Positions 20,866-32,347 of a stretch of DNA of 64,000 nucleotides are shown piece by piece; positions within the stretch are counted from its first letter, which is position 1, and every line of letters begins with the position of its first letter. The position numbers and the translations under genes were made by a program. A model generated the notes under the pieces. That model searched no databases and had not been told where the DNA came from. It worked only from the letters and a program-made list of their open reading frames with translations. The DNA comes from Megaustenia siamemsis (Eukaryota; Mollusca; Gastropoda; Stylommatophora; Ariophantidae): NCBI GenBank assembly GCA_032433765.1, contig JAVIAB010000051.1, positions 51,300,030 through 51,364,029 on the forward strand, written 5' to 3'.

Positions 20866-22998
20866 TATATATATATATATGTGTGTATAAAACATATTAT
20901 ATCTAACGTTACAACGGCCCGCACAATAATAAACATTTATGTCTATCATAATAAATGACAATAGTTGAGGCTTCCAGAAGAACCTCAATTAGGAAGTGGA
21001 AAAATTGCAACAAAAGAAGAAACAAAATTATAAGATAAAGAAGATTATTTACAAGAAGAAGAAGAATAAAAGATTGATGACGGCTGAGTAAACAAAAGAT
21101 GAGTCTGCTTGACCACGTGACTGTTTGACGACATTAATGATCTTCATGCTGGCTTGTAAAATGAGACATTTCTTCATTATACTCTTTGGGCATTACTAAA
21201 CAAAAAACGGTGACGATCTGATTACGCCCTGTTGATATGTTTTGTTCAGCTTCCAATCATGAAGATCTTATGCCATAGTTTTTCCCTTTCACTAAACCTG
21301 CTTGTTTAAACTCTCCTTCTCTAGATTTCTTCCATAAATCTTTTTCAGAAAGGTAAGAATATTTGTTAATCTTTATTTTTACTAGGACACGAAGACAAAA
21401 TTTACAATTTTTTAATGCTGCCATTAACTTAGAAGAGAAATGTTTTCAAGATTTTATTACGAGCTTGATTTTTGAAAATATCTAAATAAATGCACAAACC
21501 TGTGTATTTCGACACTAGCCACAGACAACAAAAATAAAAACACAATGATATAACTGGAACAGAGGAGGGAAAACAAGCTTTGACGTGTTATTTCACGACT
21601 GTTATAGAACGTCATTAGATGATGTTGAAACATGCAAGTGGCAAAGTTTTGTCGACATTCATCTTTATTGCGCATCGGGATTCCATAGTGTTTGAGATCT
21701 CCTTCCAGTGCCTCTCTAGCGTACAGCACCGCCGTTACAAGATAGTGAAGACACCGACAACGGTTTCAGTTCAAATGATGAAACCCCGTAACAAGAACGA
21801 AGACCTTATATGGCAAAGGAAACGTGTATTGTTGTATAGGGTATTGAAGCTCAAGACTCACAAATTTGAATAGAAAATGTATATTTCATTAATTTTATTT
21901 GTTCTTCTCAGGTTAGTTTCCACTACTTCTCGCTCTCCCTAGAAGGGAGAAAGCCCTTCTTGAAGCATGAGTTCCGTCAACACCCCGGTGACCGGATCTG
22001 AGTTTCATTTCCAGGTGTCGTAAATTGGTTTCCGGACTGCGGTCGTTTACTGGTTTCACCAAGACTCAGTAAATAAGTACCAGAAATTTTTTTTCTCGGA
22101 AAAGTAAAGCGACTTGGCCTGATGCTGTCCGCATTACCCACAAAATATGTTTATCAACGATAGGTTTGGGCAATAACATGATATTATCACCAGCCTTTAG
22201 GAGCGGGGGGAATGTTTAATTTTTCCTCTCGTTTCTTGTAGTTTTTCCTCTCTGAGGCTATATTTTATGTGAGATCTGCAAACCTGCTGCAGGGTAAAGC
22301 TTGATGCTGATTGGTTAGGACATTTCTTTACATTTTCTATTTCTAATTTCTGCATCCCACTGAGATCGTTTTGGAAAAATAAAACAGGAAAAAAAAACAA
22401 ATAAATGTCGACCCAGTGAGACACTGCGATCAACGTTGTCAGGGGAGGCAAAACTAGCAAGTATCGACCCTTTTTTCTTTATATCTCTTTTTTTCCACAT
22501 AAATATCTTTCTAAAGATATCAAATCGCTTATTTTTAGTCCATCAATTGTATCCCCCTTGATAAATCCAGACTCAATGAACTGTAGCTGAGATTGGAAAA
22601 TCTCGTCATGAATAGATTTTGGGAGAAATTCAATGCGAGCCTTCAGTCTGATGATACTAGAATGATGTTAGTCAAGTCATGTTGTTGATTTGGTGAGGGG
22701 TGGGGGAGTGAAATATAAACCCTCCCCCATATTAGGCCAGAATATCTTTCGTGGTGAGGAGGTCAGTGCTCTTCCATGCCATCACTACTTTTTCTCCAAC
22801 TCAACGAACCAGATGCCCATTCCTTTACCAGCCAACTGCGTTTAAATCCACGTTCCCAAAGTTAGCTTGTATCACCAAGTCAGAACGCTACTGGAGCTCC
22901 TAAGTCTAGAGTTGGAAGTCACTAGTCTTAAACAGTTATCAAACAGTTCTCTGTGTGCTCTATACTCCAGCAGTACAAGGAATAGTCATACATTATAC
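20866..22998. other. No recognisable gene
   Basis: Duplicate of 521-2640. ORFs at 21457-21729 and 22197-22460 occur in both copies but lack motifs. Confidence 0.5.
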
Positions 22999-23134
22999 AC
23001 GAAAACATATACAGTGAAAACATATACAGTGAAAATATATACAGTGAAAATATATACAGTGAAAATATATACAGTGAAAATATATACAGTGAAAATATAT
23101 ACAGTGAAAATATATACAGTGAAAATATATACAA
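22999..23134. repeat. 15-bp minisatellite, copy 2
   Basis: About nine units of AAAATATATACAGTG, reading KIYTV in one frame. The last unit differs by one base from copy 1 (AAAATATATACAACC here, AAATATATACAACC there). Confidence 0.9.
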
Positions 23135-23546
23135 CCTCGTACTTCGGACTTAGTTTATTTCATGATACCGTTCGAAATCTGTATCGTTCGAAGTCCGAAA
23201 CGGTTTCCCAGTTATAAAGAATGGAAAGTGAACTAATCCGTTCCAAAGCCTTAATAAGTACCCTTTTCGATAAACTTGTAGCAAATACGTATTCATTTCT
23301 TAAAGTACACATAAGACACTTTAATGCCATAATATTAAATTACATATTGAATAATAAATAAAATATGCAGATACTATCTCATACAATGAAAATTCGATCT
23401 ATGCAATGTATAACTTAGAGTCGTTCCACGTACCAAGCATTATTGTATTACAGCAGCACTTGAACAAATACACAAACAACAAATAAAATAAAATAGGCAG
23501 CTCGAGATGGAATCAAACCAGTACCCTTCGACACAGCACCTTGTGA

Positions 23547-25664
23547 CTATAGCATGTTTCATAAGTCGTGCCCAACTTTAAAAATCAATATCTTTTAAAC
23601 CGCTTTTTGTAATTTTTTCAAAATTTGCATGTAAAGTTATAATGATTAGAACCCAACAGGGAATTAATTTCATTAAAAACAAACATTTGGTTATTATTAT
23701 TGCTTATTTGATTTATATAAATTTATAACGACCCATTGATGTAGTAAAAACTTAGTGTTTACAGTATTTAAGTTAAATATAGCGATTACAAATCCATACA
23801 CGCTCAAATTTACGATTTTGCACGCTTTAAACGTGAGTTGTCTGACACAATTAGACACTTGTAGAAAACGAGGCATTGTGTGTTCTATTTCCGTTCATTC
23901 ATAGGTGTAGACGTGGAACGCTAACATTTATCATGAGTCTTAAAATGAAATTCTGCAGTTTACAAAACATCGCAATAAAAATGTATGACTATTTTTTGCA
24001 AAGAGGCTAAACGAGGAAGATTATTTCATTCTTTAGAAAACCCTGAGAATAGGACAAGACACATTTTGGATTTATCTAAACGGTCATTTAATCGCTGGAT
24101 TCAAGCACGTGACCGTCAATGTTCCAAATATACAAAATCACAAGGAAGAGCAAAAATGTTGGATAATTTCGACAGTGAACTTATTAGAAGTGAAATTCGC
24201 AAAATGTTGGGTATGAATGAAACTGTTACAATAAGAAAATTAAAAGTATCGCTGAAAAAGAACAACAGTATTGAAATATCAAAGTCTACATTATGGAGGA
24301 ATGTGAGAGCTGCAGGCTTTACATTCAGAAAGTATTCCAATGGACGAAACATCATCTGTGAGAAGCCACATATAGTAGTCATGAGAAGCAAGTACTTACG
24401 TGAAGTAAAAGAGGTGCGCAAGCAAGGTTATGATATTGTGTACTTGGATGAAACATGGATCAATGCTCACCACACTAACCAAAGGGAATGGCAGTCATCA
24501 GATGGAAAGATTAAGAGATTAATACCTAGCAGCAAAGGACAGCGCTTGATAATTGCTCATGCAGGTAGTCGACAACATGGACTAATACAGAATGCAGAGC
24601 TCATTTTTCTTTCAAAATCCATAGACAATCGGGATTATCACTCTGAGATAAATTGTCACATATTTAGACATTGGATTGAAAATTCTGTTCTCCCATCACT
24701 AGATCGACCATCTTGCCTAATAATGGGCAATGCAGCGTACCACAACATTGTTGCACTTGAAGATAAAGTCCCGACGTCATCCAGTACAAAAGATGCTATT
24801 AAGATATGGCTCACAAAGGAGCACATACAATTTAATAACATGTACTTAAAACCTGAATTACTATCTCTAGTAAAGCAAAAACAGAGGACAAAGATTTTTC
24901 AAATAGATAAGATTATCCAAGAGCACGGTCATATAAGTTTGAGGCTGCCACCTTACCATGCTCATTTAAATCCAATAGAACTAATCTGGGCAAAATTAAA
25001 AGGACAAGTGCAGATGAAAATACAACATTCAAAATATGCGATGTAAAGACTCTTGCTAATCTCGCTTTATTAAATATAGACAAAGATTATTGGGCTAAAT
25101 GTGAAGACCACGTCTTAAAACAGGAAGAGGAATATTGGAAAAATGATGGTTTGTAGAATGTTCAACCCCAAACAGTTATTAATCTTTTAGACTCGTCTGA
25201 TTCAGAATGAAAGTATATAGCCCCCACAATGTTGGCCCCTATATTACCTTAAATTAGTTCAACAAACGGTCCTTTTCAGGACCACACAACTATGAAAATT
25301 TGACATACAGGTATACCTTGATATTATCGTCCGTCCTCGAACTGAGCAGACAATAATTATCCTGGTGTTTTGTTTTATCCAGTTATTTCCCCATTACGGC
25401 CACGCCTTTACCTAGTGAAAATTAATCGTAGACCAGCAACTACGGTAATTTCTATTCTTTAGGGCTTCACAATTTACAATTTTGACAAACATCAAAGAAA
25501 TATCGCCGCTTTAAGAAAACTGCAGCTGCAAGATATTTGTTAAATATACATTTAAAGGGTCTTTTGCATTCTAATAACATTTGGAAAATTTCAAAAGTAT
25601 TTAACAAACGGTTAGACAGTAATAGCGTTTTGAAGTTGGGCAAATGATTTGAAACGAGCTATAG
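23547..25664 (+). mobile_element. Tc1/mariner-superfamily-like TIR transposon, copy 2
   Basis: The left end CTATAGCATGTTTCATAAGT (23547) pairs with the right end, which reads CTATAGCTCGTTTCAAATCA on the minus strand ending at 25664. Similarity continues inward about 90-100 bp (shared TGCCCAACTT, TAACCG, AAATTTT.CA and ATTAGAA-type blocks), so these are diverged TIRs. The TA next to the ends fits the TA target of this superfamily. One transposase gene fills the centre. Total 2118 bp. Confidence 0.8.
23985..25046 (+). CDS. DDE transposase, 353 codons open, probably inactive
   Basis: Cut-and-paste transposase. The N-terminus has a helix-turn-helix-like region (residues 26-45) and a second DNA-binding-like segment (SIEISKSTLWRNVRAAG, 95-111). 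Catalytic motifs: D155 in YLDETW; the second position reads IMGNAAYHN, so Gly248 stands where the family has Asp (MDNA.YH); E332 in LPPYHAHLNPIELIW. The spacing between second and third positions is 83 residues, much longer than classic Tc1 (34) or mariner. Likely true start: the ATG near 23932, put out of frame here by one extra base. The C-terminus (QMKIQHSKYAM) is a frameshift product of a one-base loss near 25010. Closest to DDE_3/IS630-type proteins. Confidence 0.88.
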   Translation: MTIFCKEAKRGRLFHSLENPENRTRHILDLSKRSFNRWIQARDRQCSKYTKSQGRAKMLDNFDSELIRSEIRKMLGMNETVTIRKLKVSLKKNNSIEISKSTLWRNVRAAGFTFRKYSNGRNIICEKPHIVVMRSKYLREVKEVRKQGYDIVYLDETWINAHHTNQREWQSSDGKIKRLIPSSKGQRLIIAHAGSRQHGLIQNAELIFLSKSIDNRDYHSEINCHIFRHWIENSVLPSLDRPSCLIMGNAAYHNIVALEDKVPTSSSTKDAIKIWLTKEHIQFNNMYLKPELLSLVKQKQRTKIFQIDKIIQEHGHISLRLPPYHAHLNPIELIWAKLKGQVQMKIQHSKYAM

Positions 25665-26014
25665 ATGTGAATATAATGACGAACACTACCAGCTTATTAC
25701 TCCTAACAATATCATTTTATTGACAAGTAATTCGCATATGCATATTCATGTAGCTAGAGAGATGGTTAAATATAAACAGAGGAGTTTATTAATAGGCTCT
25801 ATTATTTGTTTCAGAATTTCCTATTTTGAAACTTAAACCAGTGAAGTAGGCAGAAATCACTGTTGTGTTTGGTGTACAGTAAAGAGTAGTAACAACACAT
25901 GATAACCTACGGTGCGATATTCCAGATGATATGTGTGTTCGCGAAGTTGACAGTAACATATTTAAAATCGTGATATAATGGTCTGACGCGGAGGTAATGT
26001 GTCTTTAAGAATAG

Positions 26015-26290
26015 AGCCTAAGCTGTCAGTGATTAATGATTTGCGCCAGGATCGGTGAACCAGAACCATACAGGCTCAACTCCACCTATTCGTGGTGCCT
26101 ATAACAACAGACTAACTAGTCTCGTCTGGTCACGTGAGGAGGGATCGAGAGGGAAGGTAACTCGGTAATTTAAAACGCCATATCGTGGACGGTTGTATTG
26201 AGCTGAAATGTGCAAATATCATTATTTTACCGCAAACAGCAGCACAGCGCAATTACGCTCACTTAACGTTCTTTTAAGAGGGGGTTGACC
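26015..26290 (+). repeat. DR1 dispersed repeat, copy 2
   Basis: Duplicate of 5665-5935 within the long direct duplication. Landmark TTGCGCCAGGATCGGTGAA. Confidence 0.65.
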
Positions 26291-26631
26291 AAGAAGAATG
26301 TCTTGCTATCGGAATTGGAGAACAAAAAGTATCCAGGAGATCAACTATTCTTTTAGTAATTGCATGAACACAAGAAGAAGAGATAAACTGAAGTCTGACA
26401 TGTCAAGGGTTCATTGTTTGTTCCTGTTAGTTGTTTAACCTCATTTAAAAGATGCACCTTGCGGATTGTCAATAGATAATAAATTAATCACTTCCTCTAT
26501 CAGGTTTACACTGGATACTGATTTTCTTATTTTCAGTTTTCACATTTTCCTCAAAGAAAGCCAATGAAGTCACGGCAATTTTTAGGACATTTAAAATCCA
26601 CCTTTTTAGCTTGAGTATAATTTCGAGAAAT
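26291..26631. other. No recognisable gene
   Basis: Duplicate of 5936-6283. No motif seen. Confidence 0.4.
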
Positions 26632-26925
26632 CATTGGAGGTCACAGTAATGTGGTGTTACACAAAAATGTTGAGAATATCTGGCAAGTTGAAGCAAAAGT
26701 AGCGAAGCTGATCTAACAGCGGATGATTCAAAATGAAAAATGCGCGTTTAACATTAAAAGGACAATATAATTATTGTTTGGCCGTGTAATGAGAAGGGAA
26801 AAGCTAGAGTGTATTTTGACAAGTGGAACAACTGAGGGAAAAAAAACTACAGAGAAGAAACAAAAAAAATACAAGCGTTTAAATCAAGCAGATTGAGCAG
26901 TCATCAACAGAACTGATAAACAACT
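26632..26925 (+). pseudogene. RTE 3' end that hosts the satellite
   Basis: Aligns with the RTE copy at 38585-38960: ATGTGGTGTTACA…ATGTTGAGAATA, GGCCGTGTAATGAGAAGG, GTGGAACAACTGAGGGA, and then CATCAACAGAACTGATAAAC where the intact copy has ATCAACAACAGAAATGATAA. From that point the sequence turns into the 25-bp array. After the array, 31183-31215 resumes with GAAAACTGTGGAAATATG and TTACTTGATGATGG, matching the RTE's final GAAAGTTGTGGAGAGACATG and GGTACTTGAGATGATG. The array therefore sits inside the last codons of the element. Confidence 0.85.
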
Positions 26926-29900
26926 GTAAAGACTAAATGATAAACAACTGTAAAATCAGAAATGAAAAACAACTGTAAAGACAGAAGTGATAAACAACTG
27001 TAAAGATAGAAGTTAAAAACAACTGTTAAGACAAAAAAGATAAACAATTGTAAAGACAGAAAGTGATTAACAAATTGTAAAGACAGAAATTATAAACAAC
27101 TGTAAAGACAGAAATGATAAAACAACTGTAAGGACAGAAATGATAAATAATTGTAAAGACAAAAATGATAAGCAACTGTAAAGACAGAAATTATAAACAA
27201 CTGTGAAGTCAAAAATGATCAACAATTGTAAAGACAAAAATGATCAACAACTGTAAAGACAGAAATTATAAAATAAATTGTAAAGACAGAAATGATAAAT
27301 AACTGTAAAGACAGAAATGATAAACATTTTTGCAAAGGCAGAAATGATAAATAACTGTAAAGACATAAATGATTAACAACTGTACACACAGAAATGAAAA
27401 ACAATTGTAAAGACAAAAATGATAAACAACTGTAAAGACAAAAATGATAAACAACTGTAAAAACAGAAATTATAAACAAATTGTAAAGATAAAAATGATA
27501 AATAACTGTAAAGACAGAAATGATAAGCAGCTGTAAAGACAGAAATTATAAACAACTGTAAAGACAAAAATGATTAACAATTGTAAAGACAAAAATGATC
27601 AACAACGACAGAAATTATAAACAAATTGTAGAGATAGAAATGATAAATAACTGTACAAACAGAAATGATAAACAAATTGTAAAGACATAAATGATAAACA
27701 ACTGTAAAGACAGAAATGATAAACAATTGTAAAGACAGAAATGATAAACAACTGTAAAGACAGAAATGATAAACAAATTGTAAAGACAGAAATGATAAAC
27801 AACTGTAAGGAAAGAAATGATAAAAAAAACTGTAGAGATAGAATTGATAAACAACTGTAAAGACAAAAATGATCAACAACTGTAAAGACAGAAATTATAA
27901 AACAACTGTAAGGACAGAAATGATAAATAATTGTAAAGACAAAAATGATAAGCAACTGTAAAGACAGAAATTATAAACAACTGTGAAGTCAAAAATGATC
28001 AACAATTGTAAAGACAAAATGATCAACAACTGTAAAGACAGAAATTATAAAATAAATTGTAAAGACAGAAATGATAAATAACTGTAAAGAAGAAATGATA
28101 AACATTTTTGCAAAGGCAGAAATGATAAATAACTGTAAAGACATAAATGATTAACAACTGTACACACAGAAATGAAAAACAAATTGTAAAGACAAAAATG
28201 ATAAACAACTGTAAAGACAAAAATGATAAACAACTGTAAAACAGAAATTATAAACAAATTGTAAAGATAAAAATGATAAATAACTGTAAAGACAGAAATG
28301 ATAAGCAGCTGTAAAGACAGAAATTATAACAACTGTAAAGACAAAAATGATTAACAATTGTAAAGACAAAAATGATCAACAACGACAGAAATTATAAACA
28401 AATTGTAGAGATAGTGTTATAGTGTGACTCAGTCATGGGCGATAATGGAAGAATAGAAGAATATGACGATAGACAGAAGAATAAAAGAATGAGGCGATGA
28501 CGATGTGAAGTAGGATAGTTTTAGGCGGCGTAGAAAAGACACTCTTCAGAGGATTAGGAAGGAGACGTTAAGTCTACCCAACTCAGTCGCTGAGTCGTAA
28601 TCAACTTGAAGATTACCAGTGAAATGCGTACAGGTGGTCAGCCTAAAGCCAGACAGATGTTTGCTCTGGTCGACAAAGTTGCGTAACGCAACGACACGGC
28701 CGCTGGTTCCTAGGAAACTCTTATATCGGCAGACGCCTTGAAGTCCAGTGAAGACCTGAGATGAAAGCGGACAACTAAACTGCCCCGCGTAATCAAAAGA
28801 CCAGGTTATCTTTACGTTCAGCAGTGATTACTCTTTGAGTCTCTGAATTGGAAATCGCCTGGAGTTTTAGTTGTTAGGGGACGGACTTAGGAAGATGGAC
28901 AGGTTCGACAGGACTCCTAAAGTAATAAGACTTTGGAGATAATTAAAAAAGGCGGAGCTAGAGAGATAGTGACGGTCAAGAGACGTAGGTTAGGCCGTAT
29001 CAGTGGTCGGGGGGGGTGTGGTCACCTGGGACTTAAACCCGAGACCCTGGGAACTAGGGAGATTAGGAAATTAGGAGAGGAGAGGCCCAGAATGCTTTTG
29101 GGGCGAGGAGCAGTAGCTAGAGAGACATTTAGCTACACTCGGGCAGACTCAGCGACACTCAGCCAGACTCGAGACAATTCGGCCACACTCGGCCAGACTG
29201 AGCACATTCAGATACTAGTTCCTCAGCACTATCAGAAAGAGACAGGCAGATGTACTTAAGAATACTATACGGAGTAAACGGTCAACAAGATAGATAGATA
29301 ACCACAGATAGAACTTTATGAATACGAAACTGCCACACACAAACGTTATTTGACAATTCATCATCGCCGATAGGCTATGTCAAGTAACACCAATAAAGAC
29401 CTTGTTTATACTTGTACTAAAAAGATTGATGAGTTATATATGTGTGTCTAAAGAATGTACAAGTAGTAAGGTCAGAAAGAAGTTTGAAAGAAACCCTGCA
29501 ACATCACAAATGATAAATAACTGTACAAACAGAAATGATAAACAAATTGTAAAGACATAAATGATAAACAACTGTAAAGACAGAAATGATAAACAAATTG
29601 TAAAGACAGAAATGATAAACAACTGAAAAGACAGAAATGATAAACAAATTGTAAAGACAGAAATGATAAACAACTGTAAGGAAAGAAATGATAAAAAAAA
29701 CTGTAGAGATAGAATTGATAAACAACTGTAAAGACAAAAATGATCAACAACTGTAAAGACAGAAATTATAAAACAACTGTAAGGACAGAAATGATAAATA
29801 ATTGTAAAGACAAAAATGATAAGCAACTGTAAAGACAGAAATTATAAACAACTGTGAAGTCAAAAATGATCAACAATTGTAAAGACAAAAATGATCAACA

Positions 29901-31182
29901 ACTGTAAAGACAGAAATTATAAAATAAATTGTAAAGACAGAAATGATAAATAACTGTAAAGACAGAAATGATAAACATTTTTGCAAAGGCAGAAATGATA
30001 AATAACTGTAAAGACATAAATGATTAACTACTGTACACACAGAAATGAAAAACAAATTGTAAAGACAAAAATGATAAACAACTGTAAAGACAAAAATGAT
30101 AAACAACTGTAAAAACAGAAATTATAAACAAATTGTAAAGATAAAAATGATAAATAACTGTAAAGACAGAAATGATAAGCAGCTGTAAAGACAGAAATTA
30201 TAAACAACTGTAAAGACAAAAATGATTAACAATTGTAAAGACAAAAATGATCAACAACGACAGAAATTATAAACAAATTGTAGAGATAGAAATGATAAAT
30301 AACTGTACAAACAGAAATGATAAACAAATTGTAAAGACATAAATGATAAACAACTGTAAAGACAGAAATGATAAACAAATTGTAAAGACAGAAATGATAA
30401 ACAACTGTAAAGACAGAAATAATAAACAACTGTAAGGAAAGAAATGATAAAAAAACTGTAGAGATAGAATTGATAAACAACTGTAAAGACAAAAATGATC
30501 AACAACTGTAAAGACAGAAATTATAAACAACTGTGAAGACAGAAATGATAAACAACTGTAAAGACAGAAATGATCAACAACTATATAGAAAGAAATGATA
30601 AAAAAAACTGTAAAGATAGAATTGATAAACAACTGTAAAGACAAAAATGATCAACAACTGTAAAGACAGAAATGATAAACAACTGTAAAGACAGAAATGA
30701 TAAACAACTGTAAAGAAAGAAATGATAAAAAAAACTGTAAAGATAGAATTGATAAACAACTGTAAAGACAAAAATGATCAACAACTGTAAAGACAGAAAT
30801 GATAAACAACTGTAAATACAGAAATGATCAACAACTGTAAAGAAAGAAATGATAAAATAAACTGTAAAGATAGAATTGATAAACAACTGTAAAGACAAAA
30901 ATGATCAACAACTGTAAAGACAGAAATGATAAACAACTGTAAAGACAGAAATGATCAACAACTGTAAAGAAAGAAATGATAAAAAAAACTGTAAAGATAG
31001 AATTGATAAACAACTGTAAAGACAAAAATGATCAACAACTGTAAAGACAGAAATTATAAACAAATTGTAGAGATAGAAATGATAAATAACTGTACAAACA
31101 GAAATGATAAACAAATTGTAAAGACAGAAATGATAAACAAATTGTAAAGACAGAAATGATAAACAACTGTACTGACAGAAAA
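26926..31182. repeat. 25-bp satellite derived from an RTE coding end
   Basis: Well over 100 head-to-tail units near GATAAACAACTGTAAAGACAG+AAAT, with 24-26-bp variants (AAATTG, ATCAAC, GAGATAG types). Variants recur in the same order, making a higher-order period of about 0.78 kb (for example ACAACTGTAAGGACAG near 27122, 27901 and 29772). The minus-strand ORFs full of FIISVFTVVYHFCLYS are translations of the repeat, not proteins. The array is split by a 1.09-kb insertion. Confidence 0.95.
28415..29507. mobile_element. LTR-like insertion inside the satellite
   Basis: The satellite breaks cleanly after GTAGAGATAG (28414) and resumes at AAATGATAAATAACTG (29508), the same order as the unbroken block near 27630. 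The insert starts TGTTATAGTG and ends CAACATCACA, imperfect TG…CA inverted ends like an LTR. It contains AATAAAG (29391) near its 3' side, like a polyadenylation signal. There is no reverse transcriptase, so a solo LTR is possible. No clear TSD is present, which counts against it. The 108-codon ORF at 28933-29259 has no recognised domain. Confidence 0.5.
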
Positions 31183-31215
31183 CTGTGGAAATATGTTTAC
31201 TTGATGATGGTGGTA
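31183..31215 (+). pseudogene. Last bases of the satellite-hosting RTE
   Basis: GAAAACTGTGGAAATATG then TTACTTGATGATGGTGG correspond to the terminal codons and TGATGA-type tail of the RTE, with a short deletion between. Confidence 0.65.
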
Positions 31216-31439
31216 ACGATTTTATACGGGTTGTTTTCATTTCTTAAATATGTTGTTTTCTTCTTCTCTCCTTTTATCGTTCACCCTTTAAATGTTCATG
31301 GATGTTCATGGTGCCCCTAGTTTATGTCAGAGAAGCTGTACCTGCTCCTCTAAGCCCAACTTATTCGTCTTTGCATGGGTACATTTGCTTAACAATTGTT
31401 GCTCAGGTAGCGACCTTTGTTGGCCTTCTCGTTTCCATT
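31216..31439. other. No recognisable gene
   Basis: Unique flank. Nothing recognised. Confidence 0.4.
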
Positions 31440-31655
31440 TTGTACCGGCAAGGGTTCCTTAACAGCTCAGTTTTCTGAGAGGATTAGACTTCTGATCACA
31501 CATTGCATAGACCAGGGCAGAAGTAAAGCCACGAGGAAACCACAGATTAGAAGTGAAAAATTCGCATTTCTTGTGGAGGGATTCAAACCTGGGACCTGTT
31601 AAATGGCAGGCGTCTTTCCTCCAGAGTCTAGACCACCCATCTCCTTGTACTGATT
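31440..31655 (-). mobile_element. tRNA-derived SINE-like element
   Basis: The minus strand shows ATGGGTGGTCTAGACTCTGG (box A region at about 31621-31640) and CCCAGGTTTGAATCCCT (box B at about 31576-31593) with tRNA-like spacing. The remainder extends toward 31440. The head lacks a foldable acceptor stem by eye, so it is a SINE head, not a tRNA gene. Confidence 0.6.
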
Positions 31656-32338
31656 TGATTGTTATCTCATTTTTAATAAAAAGGGCAGCTACCACATACT
31701 ACAAATACTCTATATTCATATTCCCCATATATTTCTCTTTTACTTCATCAATCGTATAGTAAATTCATTTACGATGTTTATGGTTAGTCGAAAGTCCCGG
31801 TATTACTGCAAACGAATTAAAATTCATAATTGCTCAACCGTCCGTGCCAGTGGAATCATCCGAAATAAAACTCATCATTTACGATGTGTGTCACAATAGA
31901 AATGACCTTCCTATAATAACGTTACGTAAATATAACATATTGTTCAGATATAATGAAGAAAGGAATTCTCGTTTACGCGTGCAAAATAGCACAGAATACA
32001 CTTACACAGATGTCAAACAGCTCTATTCAAGATTATATGTCTTCTGCACATATCTGTCTGCCGCCTGCCGGGAGGTGACCTCAAATATCCCTTAAATATA
32101 AGCATTTTTATGTGAGTCAAGTAAGCTGATAAGAAAAATGTGAAATGTAACATGCTGGACAGCCAATAATGTGTGTGAAGGAATACGGTTCGTGGTGAAC
32201 GATTTATTTCGGGGGAAACGATCAATGAAAGAAGAGAAATTAGGGAGGTCGAATATTTCTTAAGGAAGAATGTATATGAAGATAAGATGTAGGTAAAAAA
32301 AAATAAGTATATCAATTTATAAGGTGATATGTAAAAAA
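31656..32338. other. No gene; edge of a 37-bp tandem repeat
   Basis: No coding motif. 32302-32347 begins a tandem repeat (AAGTATATCAATTTATAAGG units) that continues beyond LINE 'B' at 34137-34206. Confidence 0.5.
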
Positions 32339-32347
32339 TATAAGTAT

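Larger units (their letters stand above)
20341..27060. repeat. Large direct duplication, copy 2 (partner 1-6698)
   Basis: Same order and orientation as 1-6698. This copy has fewer transposase frameshifts and continues uninterrupted into the full satellite, so it is the more complete version. Confidence 0.9.

Noticed and set aside
28933..29259. 108-codon arginine/glycine-rich ORF as a gag-like gene
   Set aside because: No zinc knuckle or other gag motif, and it lies inside a probable solo LTR.
27219..31240. Many minus-strand ORFs of 60-130 codons rich in FIISVFTVVYHFCLYS, looking like membrane proteins
   Set aside because: They are translations of the 25-bp satellite in different frames. They overlap each other and have no independent gene signals.
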